DNA of 64,000 nt, from positions 372,001 through 436,000 of the forward strand of contig MU858050.1 of NCBI GenBank assembly GCA_033297075.1. Reading direction: 5' to 3'. This DNA is from Rhypophila decipiens (taxonomy: Eukaryota; Ascomycota; Sordariomycetes; Sordariales; Naviculisporaceae). Shown piece after piece: positions 36,201-49,600 of this stretch. The notes beneath the pieces are model-generated. The model did not search any database and had not been told where the DNA came from. It saw only the letters and a program-made list of their open reading frames with translations. Both the position numbers and the translations under genes were made by a program. Numbering within the stretch: the first letter of the stretch is position 1; each line of letters opens with the position of its first letter.

Positions 36201-37901
36201 TTGTCATTTCGGAGTAGAAGGTCGAAAGGAGTGAGTTGTTCTCTTTCCCATCGGGTCATCTCTCCCGCCGCTGACTAGCAGTTGGATGTTTGTTTGATTT
36301 TAGGAAGGAGGTTAGGCACAAGCAGAAGAAGTGTTTATTGCTCACATCTCGGTGAATGAAAGGCTTCTTTTTTTCAAACACTTTCTTAGTCCTTGCATGA
36401 CCAGAAGTACATTTAGGACCTGATTTCTGATGGCTGTCAGCAAAATTATGAGCATCTTATTTTTGGACGTTTTCAATCATCTGTACTATCTGTACACTAT
36501 GAGGGATATTCAACCGAGAGAGAACAAATTCGATAAAACTCCGCAAAACTTGCCCAGATTGAGTAATTGGAAATGTACACAGCTTCTCAAACTATACTAG
36601 TCCCGACCCCGTCAATTGATGTCCTTCCCAATTTACAAATGCTCAGGGATCTATCTAATGTGCCAAGTGTCAACCTTGCTCCCAAGAAAGCCAACTGCAG
36701 AATGATTAGCAATCATGACACTCTTTTTAATAACCGACTCATCGAATTCATGGAAAACAGAGCTAGGCCAGGCGTTTTCAGATGCAGAGGAAGACCCTCA
36801 AGCATGTAAGCATCATTCTTTGCATTATGATAAAAAATTTGTTTTATTTCGTCTTGTTTCTGTTATTCTCGTGACTAGAATGGTTAAATTATACTCAAGG
36901 TCAAGGTAGGGCCTCAAACCCGGCTTGAACCAGGACCGATAAAGATCGTCCTTAACCCGGCCAGTAGTAACTTAAAAGGTGATATTGGCTTAACTAAGTC
37001 CTCCGAACATGATAATCCTGTCTGTTTGTTCGTGCATCATCTGATCGTAATGTTTCATGTCGTAACTTTGAGGAAGAAAAGATCGCAGGAGCTGATCGAG
37101 GCCCCGAGGGAGAAATAAGGAGAAGAAATATTATAAAATATGTCGAGGATGTATGAACATGACCAAGGGGAAAGCCACCCTGCCAGTCCATATTTCCCTC
37201 TGTAAAATAAAAAAGAATTACAGCGAAAAGGAATGTGTAAGTGACCGCGAAAGATATCGGCTGGAGTAGCAGAACGTCGAAATTCTGATATTCTTGTTTT
37301 GTCATCAGAAGACGAGCAAGAGTTCATAGTCTAGCGAAGCAAAAAGAGAGATGCGTTAGACTCAGCAAGTTGGAATGGGCAGTGTCAAGACTTACCAATA
37401 AAATTTCCATTCCTCATTTTATCTCCCTGCGATGAGTTTGGTCGGATTCCCATCCCCATTGACTCCTTGAACAATAAACCATTTCGGAAAACCAGGGTCC
37501 CAAGGTCTGTTCCCATCCAAAATGATAGTAAGATAAACGTATGTATGAGCTGTCCTCATGCCAAAAAAATGCATGGTCTTCTCAGACAGGTCGTCTCGAA
37601 ACGACTTGAAAAAAAAACGGCTTCGATCAGCCGAGAACCAGGGTTTTCGCTCTTCCACCTTCTGTGATTATGATGCCCTCTTCTGGTCCTGATCGGGCTT
37701 ACCCGCTTTACCAGGCTGCCACTCAGAATCTCGACATCTTCGACACAAAAGCACAACTAGGAAAACTCAGGACAACGCCTCATCTCTTGAAACAGGTTAA
37801 AAATGTTGAATGATATTTGTATTGGCCCTCTGTGTGACAGCACCAAAACGCTAATGAAAAACAGCAACCTCAAAGGATGAACTCCCGGACACCTGAAATG
37901 A
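30270..37901. other. 7.6-kb gene-poor stretch
   Basis: No supported gene. It contains a GGT microsatellite at about 31842-31858, several TAGGTAGGTA-type runs near 30701, 31541 and 32251, and a tRNA-like hairpin near 36922. Open frames up to 177 codons (33469-34002, minus) lack any domain, are overlapped by open frames on the other strand and are not supported. The right end is the 3' flank of the EST1-like gene. Confidence 0.4.
36922..36963 (-). other. tRNA-box-like hairpin
   Basis: Read on the minus strand, an A-box-like string TGGCCGGGTTAAGG (36963-36950) is followed by a hairpin (GGACCGAT and ATCGTCC arms on the plus strand, 36933-36951) and a B-box-like string GGTTCAAGCC (36931-36922). 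The boxes are too close for a normal tRNA. A truncated tRNA-derived repeat is possible. Confidence 0.25.
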
Positions 37902-40690
37902 TTATGCCTCAACCGTTGCATTAGCATCGGGAAGCTCCCCAAACTCCGTACTGTCAATGATGGGCATGGTCACAGAAGAGGGCTCGGGAGTGACAGCCCC
38001 CAGACCCTTGAGACTTTCGAGCTCGAGCTCGACATCGTATATCGGGTTCACACTAAACTGGTGTGACTTGGAATCGTATCTCAGCCACTTGCCGTCACCT
38101 CTGGCGGCGATGCGGCAGCCCAGATACAGGACTCGTTCCCTGCGTTCCTCACTCATGGAAGCCACCTCGAAATACTTCTCGTCATCGTCGATCTTGTCGT
38201 TGGAGAACCAACCATCAGGAAAGTATTTGTCCACCCACAACAGGCCTCTCATGGCGTAATCTTCAGGGAGAGGGCGAGGGAGCTGATCGCCCCCCTTTCC
38301 TTTGTCGTGCTCGGGGAAACGTATGCTCTCGATCCGAGAGTGGGACTCGATGGAATCCATCAGAAAGTTCAGCATAAAGGCTGTGAGCTTCCAGGGAAAT
38401 TCCGGGGCCACATAGGTCATAGCCTCCGGATAATAGGTCAAGTGGTAGACAAATGCAAGAATCACATGGAGATACGGCAGGATATTCAGATCTCCAAACC
38501 GCTGCAGCACAACGCCATGTGTCTTGTTGGCCAGTCTAAGGGCATCCGCAAGTTCTTTTGGCACCGAAGGCTCCATCTCACTCCCCGTCATGAAATGGTC
38601 ATGTGAATCGCCCGCATCTACCTGCCTGAGGACATTATAGATAGGGTTGCTCTCATTCCCATAACCAACGATCGCGCAAATGTTGGAAAGCCCGATGTAG
38701 TAACTAGAGCACACAGATTGCAAATCAAAGTCAGCCCTCGACCCCTCAACCTCAAAAAAATACTTTTAACATACCCAGGCTCAAGCCAGCGGCGAGTCGA
38801 CCGCGCAATGTGGTTGTCCAGCCCGTTGAGAAATTCGTCCATTGACGACTCCAACTTCTCCGGCGACTTCTTGCTGAACATGATGCCGTGGGTTCGGACA
38901 AATGCAAGTTCGGTGGGTGCCAGTCGAGACTGCTGGTTCGGATTCGACCCCAGAACAGGGTCGAATAGAGTCATGATACTTTCTCGCGCGGATGGAAACG
39001 GGATAGCCACGCATAGCGACTTGGTGTAGTAGTAAAGCTGCTGAAGAGCCGTGGGCCGAGCAAGAATGGCCAGATGGTGATAGAGCCGTCCAGTCGTGGG
39101 AGCCTTGTCTGAAGCCTTGGAGTACCAGTGTCTACTTACAGACGTCCACGTCTCCCTGTCTCTGATATTATCATCCTCAATGGCCATTCTATACCGTCCC
39201 AAATCACCCAAACACTCGATCCAAGTATCCTCAAACGCTGGGACCGTCTCGTAGAGCAGAGCCATCATGGAATATGCCAGGTAAATGAATGTTAGCATGT
39301 GCTCAAGACTTGCAGGAAGACGATGTCTGAGGAGCTCAAGAAAGCTGTGGATGCCGTGTCTCCACATTCTAGCTGGCATGGCGTACTTTGAGGCCAGGCG
39401 CCTCAGCGCAGGACTCGCCGATGGATGTTGAGAGGCCAAGAAGAAGTCGTGGTGTTCGTGTAGGAGGGTGCGATGGAGAGCAATGAGGGCTTGCCACTGC
39501 TCGTTATTCAGTGAGTTCGCAGGATCATTTTGGGCGTTCTGGGCATTGTCGACTTCTATGCACTTGCTCTCTACCATGACGAGACCCGCATATATGCCCT
39601 TGACCTCGGTGACGAGTTGTTCCTGTGAGATGGGACGCGTCTCGGGTTGCTTGATAAGTTCAGCCGTGTTATCCTCAGCATGGCTCGAGGCACGACTGGA
39701 AGAGGGCTGGGACTGTTGATTTTGGGCTTGATTTTGGCGTTGGCCTTTCGGTTGTGATACCGCCGAAAAAGCACGCAAGCGGTGATTACTGGCCACGTTG
39801 GATTTGTCAAGAGACTGATTGGGGGGTTTTATGGGATCCTCGCCAGGGGCCCAGAGCTTCTGCTTGCTGCCTTTAGGTTGAGGTCCCCTGTCAAATTCAC
39901 CGCGGCTGTCGTCTGTGATGGGAGTTGACGTGGGCCTCACTGCCTTTGATCTCTTGGGAGGCGACTGGCTCCGCGAGCCTTCACGCTTGAGGCTGCTGTC
40001 TGGGCTTCTCCTTGGTGACACGGAACGATCCTTTGCAGCAGAAGCGCTTCCTGGATCCCGCTCGCCCGAAGCCGTGGCTTTCTTCCGACTGGTCAGCAGT
40101 TGACTACTCTCCCCTGCGCCAGATCCCAACTTCCCAGTCCTGGAGCTCGCATCTGGGGCTGCAGTGGTCTGTTTTCCAGCATCCCTGCTCAAGATATCAG
40201 CGAGTCTGTTTGAAAACCAGGCGACGGAGAGCGGACGTGAGGGTACGAACTTTTCAGCTCCAGGTTGAGCAGCTTTCCACAAGTCTTTTATGCGGGCCGT
40301 CCTTTCCTCCTGTGGTGTCTTTTCGTCAATATCCTGAGCATGTTCTTTTGCGAAATGGCTTTGGTAAGCGGCGAGATCGGAGCCACGCTGTATCTCCTTT
40401 TTGCATAGAGTGCAAATGACTGTTTTTTTGTTACTGGGGCGATTCTTCCGCAACCAAGAGTTCCAACGGCCCTCGACATCCATGTCTCGTTTGAAAAAGC
40501 GTGAAAAATGCGCCAAACCGTCGTTGACTCTGTTGAGAGTGCTGTGGAAAGTGTCTGTCGATCGACTTGCATAATCTAGGTTGGATTCAATGAAAGCCAA
40601 ATTCGCGTCTTTTTTTTCGCTCTCAGACGGAAAAAAGCGGGGTATTATCGGTGTGATGACAAACGCACTCTCACGGGAGTCAGCAAGCAT
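37902..40690 (-). CDS. EST1/SMG7-type protein with N-terminal C2H2-like finger
   Basis: Two exons: 40690-38775 and 38703-37902, with a 71-base intron (donor GTATGT, acceptor CTCTAG) inside a Gly codon, giving WLEPG-YYIGLSN. The product is 905 aa. Order: a charged N-terminal helix region; a C2H2-like finger with Cys93, Cys96, His112 and His117; a disordered Ser/Lys/Gln-rich linker (about 170-355) with SR/SP-type clusters; then from about 365 a helical region matching the EST1 DNA/RNA-binding family, with HWYSKASDKAPTTGRLYHHLAILA and LYYYTKSLCVAIPFPSARE as the TPR-like core. EST1/SMG5-7 proteins act in telomerase recruitment or nonsense-mediated decay, but fungi carry many divergent paralogues, so the job is not settled. 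The start is uncertain: Met at 40690 keeps the coding-like helix region; Met at 40483 would begin just before the finger; the open frame reaches 40903. Confidence 0.85.
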
Positions 40691-43600
40691 TAAAAAAAAA
40701 GTGGCCACCCAAACTGGAGAGAATAGGTACCCTCCAATTAAGAAATAAACCAGAAAGATGTCATAAAAATGAGTGCAGCTTCGACTGCATTGCTGTCGAC
40801 AGGATAACCTGTTTCTTCCAGCAACTGGGTGTTGTTCACTTATTGTAGTAAGACTACCGGTGCGCGGAACAGACAAGGGTTCGCAGGCAGCTTGGGATCC
40901 CACTAAAGGTTACTGTGCGACCAGGGTGCCAGTGGTAACTTTTCGGTACAGGTACAATACAGAGGACTTAGCACGGGTCGGCGTGACCAAGGAGGGGAGG
41001 GGGGCGGGGGTAAAATGCAGGAGGCTTGCAGGGTGGAGTTGGTCCGCGAGCCACCATTGATGATTTGGATGGTTGCCTTATTTTAAGTTATGGGGGATTC
41101 CAACAGACCCCAGAAAACATCCTTCTCAGAATTATCTGTTCCAGGTATCAACTCAGTACTCTCGCCCTGCCTTTTCGACATCAGATATCTCCCTCAAATC
41201 CATTCATGCATTCACAATCCCTATTTCCAACTTGAGGTGACTGGCTTCGCCGGGAGCAGCTGGGGTCCGAGGGCGAGGCTCTCGTTGCTTGGTGCTGAAA
41301 ATGCTTCGCCCTCAGCCTGCAACGTTTCCGTGCCCGGAAGAGCACTTTCCAAAGCTCACCGAGAATTGCGGCTGAGGGTGAGGTGGTTTGGTCATTCGCA
41401 ATCCGGCCACGTTCCAAGCTCCTAGGCAGTTATCAGGCAGGATAGGATCGCCAACGAGGATCAATGGTAGGTTTGACTTACGAAGACGACTGTTGAGATA
41501 TTTTGAGTTCAACCAGCAGGCATCGCAAATTTTCTTCTGAAGCGCCGGGTTCTTGTTAATGGCGGCAAAGCAACCGCGAAGCGGGAAAAAGAGTGATAAA
41601 GGGCCTTCATTTTCCATGCGTGTGGATCGCTGCATCGTTAATGCATATTTTCTGCAGGTCGCCGATGCCTGAATATATCGTCTCAATCGTCTCACGACTG
41701 ACATGTCAGCTGACGACAAGTCCAGTGTCCAGCCTTGCCAAATGCTTGTGCACTCGCTTTAGGATATTGTACTTTCATTTGTAAAACCCGTGGAATTACA
41801 ATATCGGGGTGGTCAGGGGGTGGTATCACACAAAATTTCCACCTTCATTCTAGTGGCACACTTATCAACGACAACCACATGTACGAGGAAGCACACATCC
41901 ATTGCCAGCCTGTCGACAAAAAACCGCCTTCTCATTGAACTACGTTTCCTCTTGGCAAGATTCTTGAACGTATTTTACTCAACCAGTATATCGTAGGTGT
42001 TGCATCATCTGTTCAGGCTCAAAACCTGTGTCATCGTCCTTGAACTGGGGGAACGAGACATCTTTGCCTTCCACCCACCATTTCCTTTCATCCTTCGCTG
42101 AGACTTTGGCCTCAAAAGTCTTTAAACGCCTTGCGCCTCGCCTCTCGGGATCGGTTGGGTAAAAATATTCTGCCGTTCATTCATGCTTCCTCCATCAACA
42201 ATGACCTGAATTCGCAGTGCCATCTGCCTGGCAGTTGGGTCTCGCTTCTCTCTCCCAGAGTCCCGCACTGCACCAGACTTACGCAACCACGCATTTCATC
42301 ACTCGCCACGTTGGCCGCGATGACGCCGGTCTAAGTTTGGTTTTCGTGCCTGTGTTATTATTCTCTTTGGACGAAAACAACACGACTCCGCCGAGACGGG
42401 ACGTTCCCCTTGGTTGCCTCCTCTTTCAGGCCGCCACTCGATCACCAAGCCTGCTGAACGCCGATAATTCGGGATAGTGCTCCAGTATTCTGATCGAGGA
42501 GTCGTCTATTTGTCTAAATTTCAGTATCTACATTGCTCGGGTCGCCACATGATCTCGCCAGTGGAGTGTGGCTCTTCTCGGGTGTCGCCTCCTTGATGGG
42601 AGAGCGGGCTCCCTCCCGGAGCGATAATCGCTTGCCGACGAACGGCTCCTTCTATCCACATGATATCCATCCCTCCTTTCGTGGAGTCCTGACCATTATG
42701 ACTGACGTTGCAGATAGCTTCTTTGGATTAAAAGCGAGAAGGGATTGGTTTAGGCCTTGGGTGGGTTTCAGTGACTATCAAAGGCATGGCCAACGAGACG
42801 AGAGATTTGGCTCAACACCACCCACACCAAGAGTTATCTCGAAATTTCCGCCCATCGAAGGACATATTCAGTGTGTATTCTCGCCGCTGATTTGCACAAG
42901 GCCATTGGTCGCCTCGAAAACGGATGGGTCGAACCTCAATATCATCTTAACGATGCCCATATTCCTTCGATATACTTTGTCGTTTCCACCTCGGTGACTG
43001 GTCGCTGGCTGTCGCAAGGAAATAAGGGCTGAACAACGAGCGAGCTGAAGTAAGACGAGGTTGTCCCCACCATGTCATCTCGACAAGCGCGGTATCGTTC
43101 ACCGACTTTTCCACCCTGTCTGTGGACGTCTTGTCTTAGTATCACCACCAAGGGGCGAGAACCTGGAGGAGACAGGTGTCTTCATGTGTTGTGATTATTT
43201 CTGTTAGACGGCGCGATTCTGGGAGCGGCTCCAGTTCGAACACCATCCAATAACTTTTCACCTGGCCTAGCGTACACCGACTTGCGACACAAGTAAACCC
43301 CCGGTCCTGTCCGGTCGCTTGGACTTTACCACTGATGTGGCAGTCTCCTACCTGGCATTTAGTTGTTAGGACGCGTTGAAGATTGCCTTTCCATCAAATT
43401 GCACAGATCACTACCTCAACTCGCACCACAGACACACGGCGGAACCCAGGCGTCAAATCACACAGCCCAATTTGACTTCGCTTGCTTTCCACCGGGTCTC
43501 GATTCCAGATTGACGCAGTCTAGTATATGGGTTGAAGCAGGGATATTGAAGACCTGCTGTCTTGGTCAAGAAAGACGCGAACTCACAAACAAGCACCTGA

Positions 43601-46600
43601 TATCACGGAGAAGACTTGGGCACAAGATTGGAACCTGCCCTTCAGCAGTGGGTTACAGATACCATGGCAGGAAAATACAGGTCAGTTATTATGGTAAGTC
43701 TCATCTAATCCAAATTTTTGTGCGCGCGCGGGTATCTTGAAGAATGCATCCCACGAAGCCATGTGACGGTTTTCGTGGCCGGTGTCCCACGTACACGGGG
43801 AAGACAACGACCGGAAAGAGGCTCGTTGGCGAACCATTCAATGGTCTTTTTTGAGGCGATGTGTTGTTATCACAGCGCTGTCCTGTGGAACTAAAAGTAA
43901 GGCACAGATGTGACAAGTCTCGAAACATAGTTGGTGAAATGGGGCCGAGATTTCTTCCCGAGCACGCTTGCTTCCGTAACAAGCAGCAGCCGGGCTGACC
44001 ATCGTTGGTTCGCCTCGAGAGACTTCAAACACCCGGGACGGTTACCCGCCTTCTTAAAAACAAACCATCCATATTGAGCGAGCGAATGCAAAATTTCTGT
44101 TCCGATTGCTTACGATTACATCCTACTGCGGCTCTTTCAGGACTCTAATGAAGGACACTACCTTTGCCAGCCTGTTGGGAGTGTTTCCCGTTGGGTCTGT
44201 AACTCATGATTTGACGCCACACAAAATGACCATCTATTCTTTTGTCACCCAGCGTATCATGATGGTATTGGGCAGTGAGGTGGTCTTGACTGGTCAAGGG
44301 ACCGCTCCAAACGCGGCTCAAGCATCGGACTGGACTGGCCTTGACCTTCGATTCTGGTCTTCGGGTTACGGACTGCCTGATCTTCGCTGGTGGCACCGAT
44401 AATAAGCCACCCTCGAACAACGCGGGAATCGTGACTCGATGGCACAGTACAACCCTACTATACCCACACAAGTCGGTCGAAGCGACTTGTGCTACCCTTG
44501 ATGCCACTTCCCATACAATGGTTCCGCCGTGTCGGGATCAGATGCCTCAAGTGCCGAAGAACGGCAATACTGCTTCGCCTTGGACAGCTGTTACCCGATT
44601 CTACTCCCGTTAAGAATGTTCACCGAATTATGTGCAACTTTGGGCTCTTGAACCTCAATGAGGCGGAAATGGCTGTTGATCTCTGCACTCCTTACATCGT
44701 ATATCACATTTCCTGCCTTTCTTTTCTTCCTTTTTCTTTTCCTCGGGCGGGAAAGATAAGGCATCCAAGACAATCTGATAAAACCGCAGGGACAACTCAG
44801 CATCACAGTACAAGTCGGATTGGCGTCCATCCTTTTCAGCCTCAAAAACTCATTATCGGGGGCGGGCCGGGGTAAAATTGCGGCCGGCAAGTATGCTCCG
44901 GGTTCCGAGACGGGAAACGACCATACAGGTTATCGGCTTGGGAGCAAACTTTGTCCAATGTGGCGTTCTAAGGATGCCATGAAATTTGTGACGTCTCCCT
45001 TGCATTTGATAGCCTGCCCTTTCCCGCCGATACCGTCGTACTCCTGCCTTTCCTCACCGTACACTTCCTCGCTCTAGACCGTGGTGGCGGGCTGCTCACC
45101 GCTCCTTGTGTCTCCGCATCTCGGAGCTTCCTTGGCGGATCTGAAAACTCCGCAGGGATTTTATAAGACTAGTGAAAGGAAGGAACCGTTACGCCCGGCT
45201 GTCGGACCCCCTGGCTCCGACGTCCAACATGAAGATTGCCGGGTTGCCCGGTCCTCTTCCGGTCGTCCTCACCGATGCGGGGCCAACGACTGCCGGTAGG
45301 GTTGCCGAACCAAAAATCTCAAGAAGATCTTGATGTCTCAAGAGATCTCATTTGTGCAACGCTGCCAGTGGCCCACCGGGATTATCCCATGCATTCTTCT
45401 GGAATAAACAAGGCTCTGATGAAACGGAATCAAGCTTTCTTCGGGAGGGATCCTAGAACTCCACAAGTCTCCCATCTTTATTTTATATCCAATGTTAGCC
45501 GGCCACGACGACGATGGGCTCAAGTCAGGCTTGGGAGACATGTTTCTCAATAGTGGAAAACACCACCTCGCCATGCCCCTCTATGCGTTGATGCTATGCC
45601 ATCATGCATTAGACGGATGCCGTAGGTAGGCAACGTAGGGCCATAATGCAAGGAGGCCTTACGGGCACACTATCTACCACTAGGGAAGTTAGTTTCTTCT
45701 ACCGCCTTGACCCTGAGCCGCTTTCTCCCTACCTCCATGCATGTGAGAAAGACGTGCGTCTGTCTAGAGGCTCGCCTTGACAAACTTTGCGCCGATTTCT
45801 ACCTACATTTCAGCTTCACAGGTTGACAAGTGTCATACATCCTACCTACCTTATCCATCTCCCCAGTTAGATTTGCCTTCCGTCCCTTGTTCCGCCCCAT
45901 AGCGGGCACAAGCCGACGGCGATGTTGATATTTGCCTTCTTTGGAGCGGAAAGTTTAAGCAAGGGGCGGAAGTGGGACATGATCTGATATCCTTCTCTCA
46001 AGCCGAGGTAAAGTAAGGCAAGACCGATGGGTTGGGTGTCAGCGCAGCAGTTCCCTACGGCCTTTATCCATAGGAAGGGACTAGGATGCTCGAACAAACG
46101 AAACAACCTCAAGGCCAAGGGCTAGAGCCCCATTTTGAAACCGACATCATATGTGCAGAACGAACCATTGGCTACAAAGGTTCATTCTAGAAACTGATAT
46201 AAGAATCTTATTACATCATATCGATTATCATCCACCGATTCAGACAACAAAGGGAAGGAGCTTGGTACTGTTCCTACTCCCCAGACTCATGTGAGTTGCC
46301 TCCTACCTACCTAACCTATTCGGCCTACAAGATTAACTTCAGCCCTATTCTGTACCGAAGTTTTGCTCACATGTCAGGTAGCAAAACAGAACAATATGAC
46401 GAGAAGATGTCAGAAAAAAGGGCTGTGAGTGGAGCATTCACACTGGTGAGCAGTGATAGGACTTGTCATCTCACCGAAGGATTTAGGTATCCACGCACCT
46501 CACTTGACCTCACTGCAGTACGAATCCTACCTACAGCTGTTCTGCGGCTCGGATTAAACTCTGGGATATTCTGCTGATTTGTTCGACCGGTAAGCTGACC

Positions 46601-49600
46601 AAAGGAGAAGCATCTTCTACGTCCGAGACCGATACACCCACGGAGTATTGCTTACTGATGAGAAAACCAAGGCCAATCAGCAAAAAAACCATCACTTTAA
46701 CAAAGGGAAATCCTGGATCTATGCGATTGTCGGTTATTCTCAAAGAAAGAAAGAAACCATTGTAGTTGCAGGCCTGTGGTCTCACTGATCGAACAGAGAG
46801 GGATAACGAAAGTCTGGTTACGCAAGCAACCAAGTTCCCCTGAATCTTGATCTTATGTATTGTGTCCTTTATCTTGATCTGCAATATTTCCTGAAAATTC
46901 GGCCTGATGTGGACTGATATCCACATGGGGATAAACTTCTCGATCGGTTTCAGAACAAGGGCCTTTTTGGGAAACATTGTAACAGTCAGTATCACTGAAT
47001 CCTCCTTTATACCGAGTCAGGAAGGAATTGCAGACAACTCAAACACACACACCATGGTAGGCCGTGTGCATGAGAGGACTTGGCCTTCCCAGAGCCTTAA
47101 TCTTTATTCAAGTTGAAGTGGTTATACGACTGGCTCAGGTCGGTCAACAGCAAGACGAACAAATCTCTGGCCATGACAGCCAGCCAGCCACTGCCCAGAC
47201 AACCCAGCCGTCGGGTCTTGATATCACCGCCTCCATACCCATCCATCTCTCTTCCCGCCTTAGGTCTCGGCGATAATAGCGTTAACTGGGTCTGCTCCAG
47301 TTAATTGCATTGACTGGGTCGCCTTCTGAGTCCTCACCGACTTGCTTGCGACACAATCAATATATGTAGGTAGGTAGTGGCAGGTATATAGATATTGCAC
47401 GACATGATCTTACCTACTCCCTACGCATCTATTCGTTTCCAGGCAAGAAAACAGGGGCCCAAGACATGCAGGCTGCAAGACATGTCTTGCTCTTCTTCTT
47501 CTCTGCCCCGCATACGATGATGATGCTGTCCTACGATGGCTGGTTAAGGTTTTTGCTTGTCCGCCTGCCTCCCTTTATTTTCATGTTGCCTCGCGTCGCG
47601 AAGCTCAGCCCCGTTCCCGTCTTCTTCCGATCTAGAAGCAGGCAGGTAAGTGGCTAGGGTCCTTGTGTCCCGAACTAATTGTTAGTAAAATTCGCTTGAA
47701 CTTGCCTGTCTGCTGCTCTGCATGGCTATCAATCCTTTCTCGGGCACTAGCGAGGCGGTCAAGAATAACTCACAGATCATGGCCCGTGGGTGGGTAAGGT
47801 GAGCCTGGTACACACAAGAACGGTCGGTACCTACCTTATTAGCTATCTTGCATGTTGTGAGATCTGGGAGGCAGAGAATGCCCTCTTTGGGTTCAGACTT
47901 GAAGCCTTGTCTCGGTGAGAGAATGGCGAGGCACGAGAGTCAGCTTCATGACAACCTGTTAACGGTCAACAAAGCAACTTGCCTTATGGTTACTAATATC
48001 CCGGATGATGAGCAATAATCGCCGATAGTATGTATCACTGAGGTCTCTGTTACTGGACTGACTCACATCATACCTGCCCACCTCAAGTGCCTAGGGGTAA
48101 TTATGTACGTCGGTGAGTTTCTCCATCGGGTCATTCTCGTGCCCGGGGTGACGTCTGGTTGCCTTGCTTCGTATATCTATAATACATATCAGACGATCTG
48201 AGATACTCATCCCGAATCCGGACCCGGACCGAGAACGAGAACGACCTGATGGGGCTCGCTAGTCGGTTACCCAGGTCTTTCTTGTTCACTCAGATTCACA
48301 CGTCCCCATGACCGATTGCCTTGCGCTTCGTTCAGTCTTGTGCACACCTTCCTTATCTGATGTGCTGCAAGACCTGCAACCCATTCCGAAAGCAGCCGGA
48401 AAGTCGACTTTTTACAGAAACAAGCTGTGTAGACCATTTAAGGTGTGTGATGGTAGTAGACTTGTCTCGGTGAATAATATGGGTCGGTGGTCGAGATACT
48501 CCGTACACCGATGGATGTGATGTCCTGTCTCAGAAACCAGTTCCATTCATTCTTCTCGACATGTTCTAGCGTCGTGGTACTGTGCTTCGTTTGTTCTTGG
48601 ATCCCGAAAGATTCATCACCTCTGGTTCGTTCAAATCTGGGGTTTGGGTTTCAGGCTTTCAGATCAGATAAAGTCAACTGGCTGCTTCGGTGTAGGACAA
48701 AGAGAACTTAGATACCGCGCTCAAGGTCCATTTTCGTTAACCCGGTTTCAGTTTTCCCATCTGATTATCGTGCATACGTACTTACTGGACACTACAACAC
48801 GATATCTCAATATTTACTGCTCCGCACATCACCATAGCCACCACCTTGGAGGAGTTCAGACGTCCTTCGGTATGTAGATCCGGATCGGTAGCCCACATGA
48901 CATGTTGGCTTCCGTAATCCGGGTATTTCTATTTATATCAAAGGATTGCGTAGTCGTTCTTGGTGAATCCGGGGTATCGGGACTGTACAGCCCAGCTATG
49001 TAGTCCTAGGTAAACATCGCGAGGCGGATGTTGGCTGTTTCAGGGGTCCATCGTGGTGGTGTGGCTTTGAAGATGATGTAAGTCCACTAGGTGGCCTGCA
49101 TTACGTACGAATACAAGATTACTCAGATGTGCAAAACCTTAAACTCAGCTGGGTCACCTGTACGACGGGGCGAATGAAGGTCCCTCTTTTTACAGGCTCG
49201 TGATGATGTTTTCAGCTCAAAGAAAATTGCATACCAAGTCTTCGCAAGTGTTCGTATAAAAGTTCCTAATATGAAACTACTATCGCTAGATATTCGTAAA
49301 CCACCACATTGTTTGGTAAGCTGGCCGGTGTCGGTATATGCGTCGATCAGGTACGTACAATTTGTACCTGGCATATCAATGCAATGCGTATTGTACTGAT
49401 TGGTAAGGAATAAGTCTTGGAACGTAACGATACAGGCAGTGTTTTGCTTGGGATCAATTTAGAGTATATGATTGGTTGTCGCCACCACGAAGATGAAAAC
49501 TTGGTAAAGGGGCTGTGCAAAAACATCTCACACACAAACAAGTTTGCATTGTCGCCACGGCATCCGAAAACCATTCAACTTCACAAGACAAGGGATAAAA

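Noticed and set aside
40691..40903. N-terminal extension of the EST1-like protein to an ATG at 40903
   Set aside because: The added 71 residues hold a hydrophobic run out of place in this family and translate a poly-T tract; the Met at 40690 is preferred, though not proven.
42533..42997. A 154-codon plus-strand frame
   Set aside because: No recognisable motif or splice partners.
46531..46995. A 154-codon minus-strand frame with one hydrophobic segment
   Set aside because: It lies in AT-rich DNA with an odd Ile/Lys-rich composition and shows no family resemblance.
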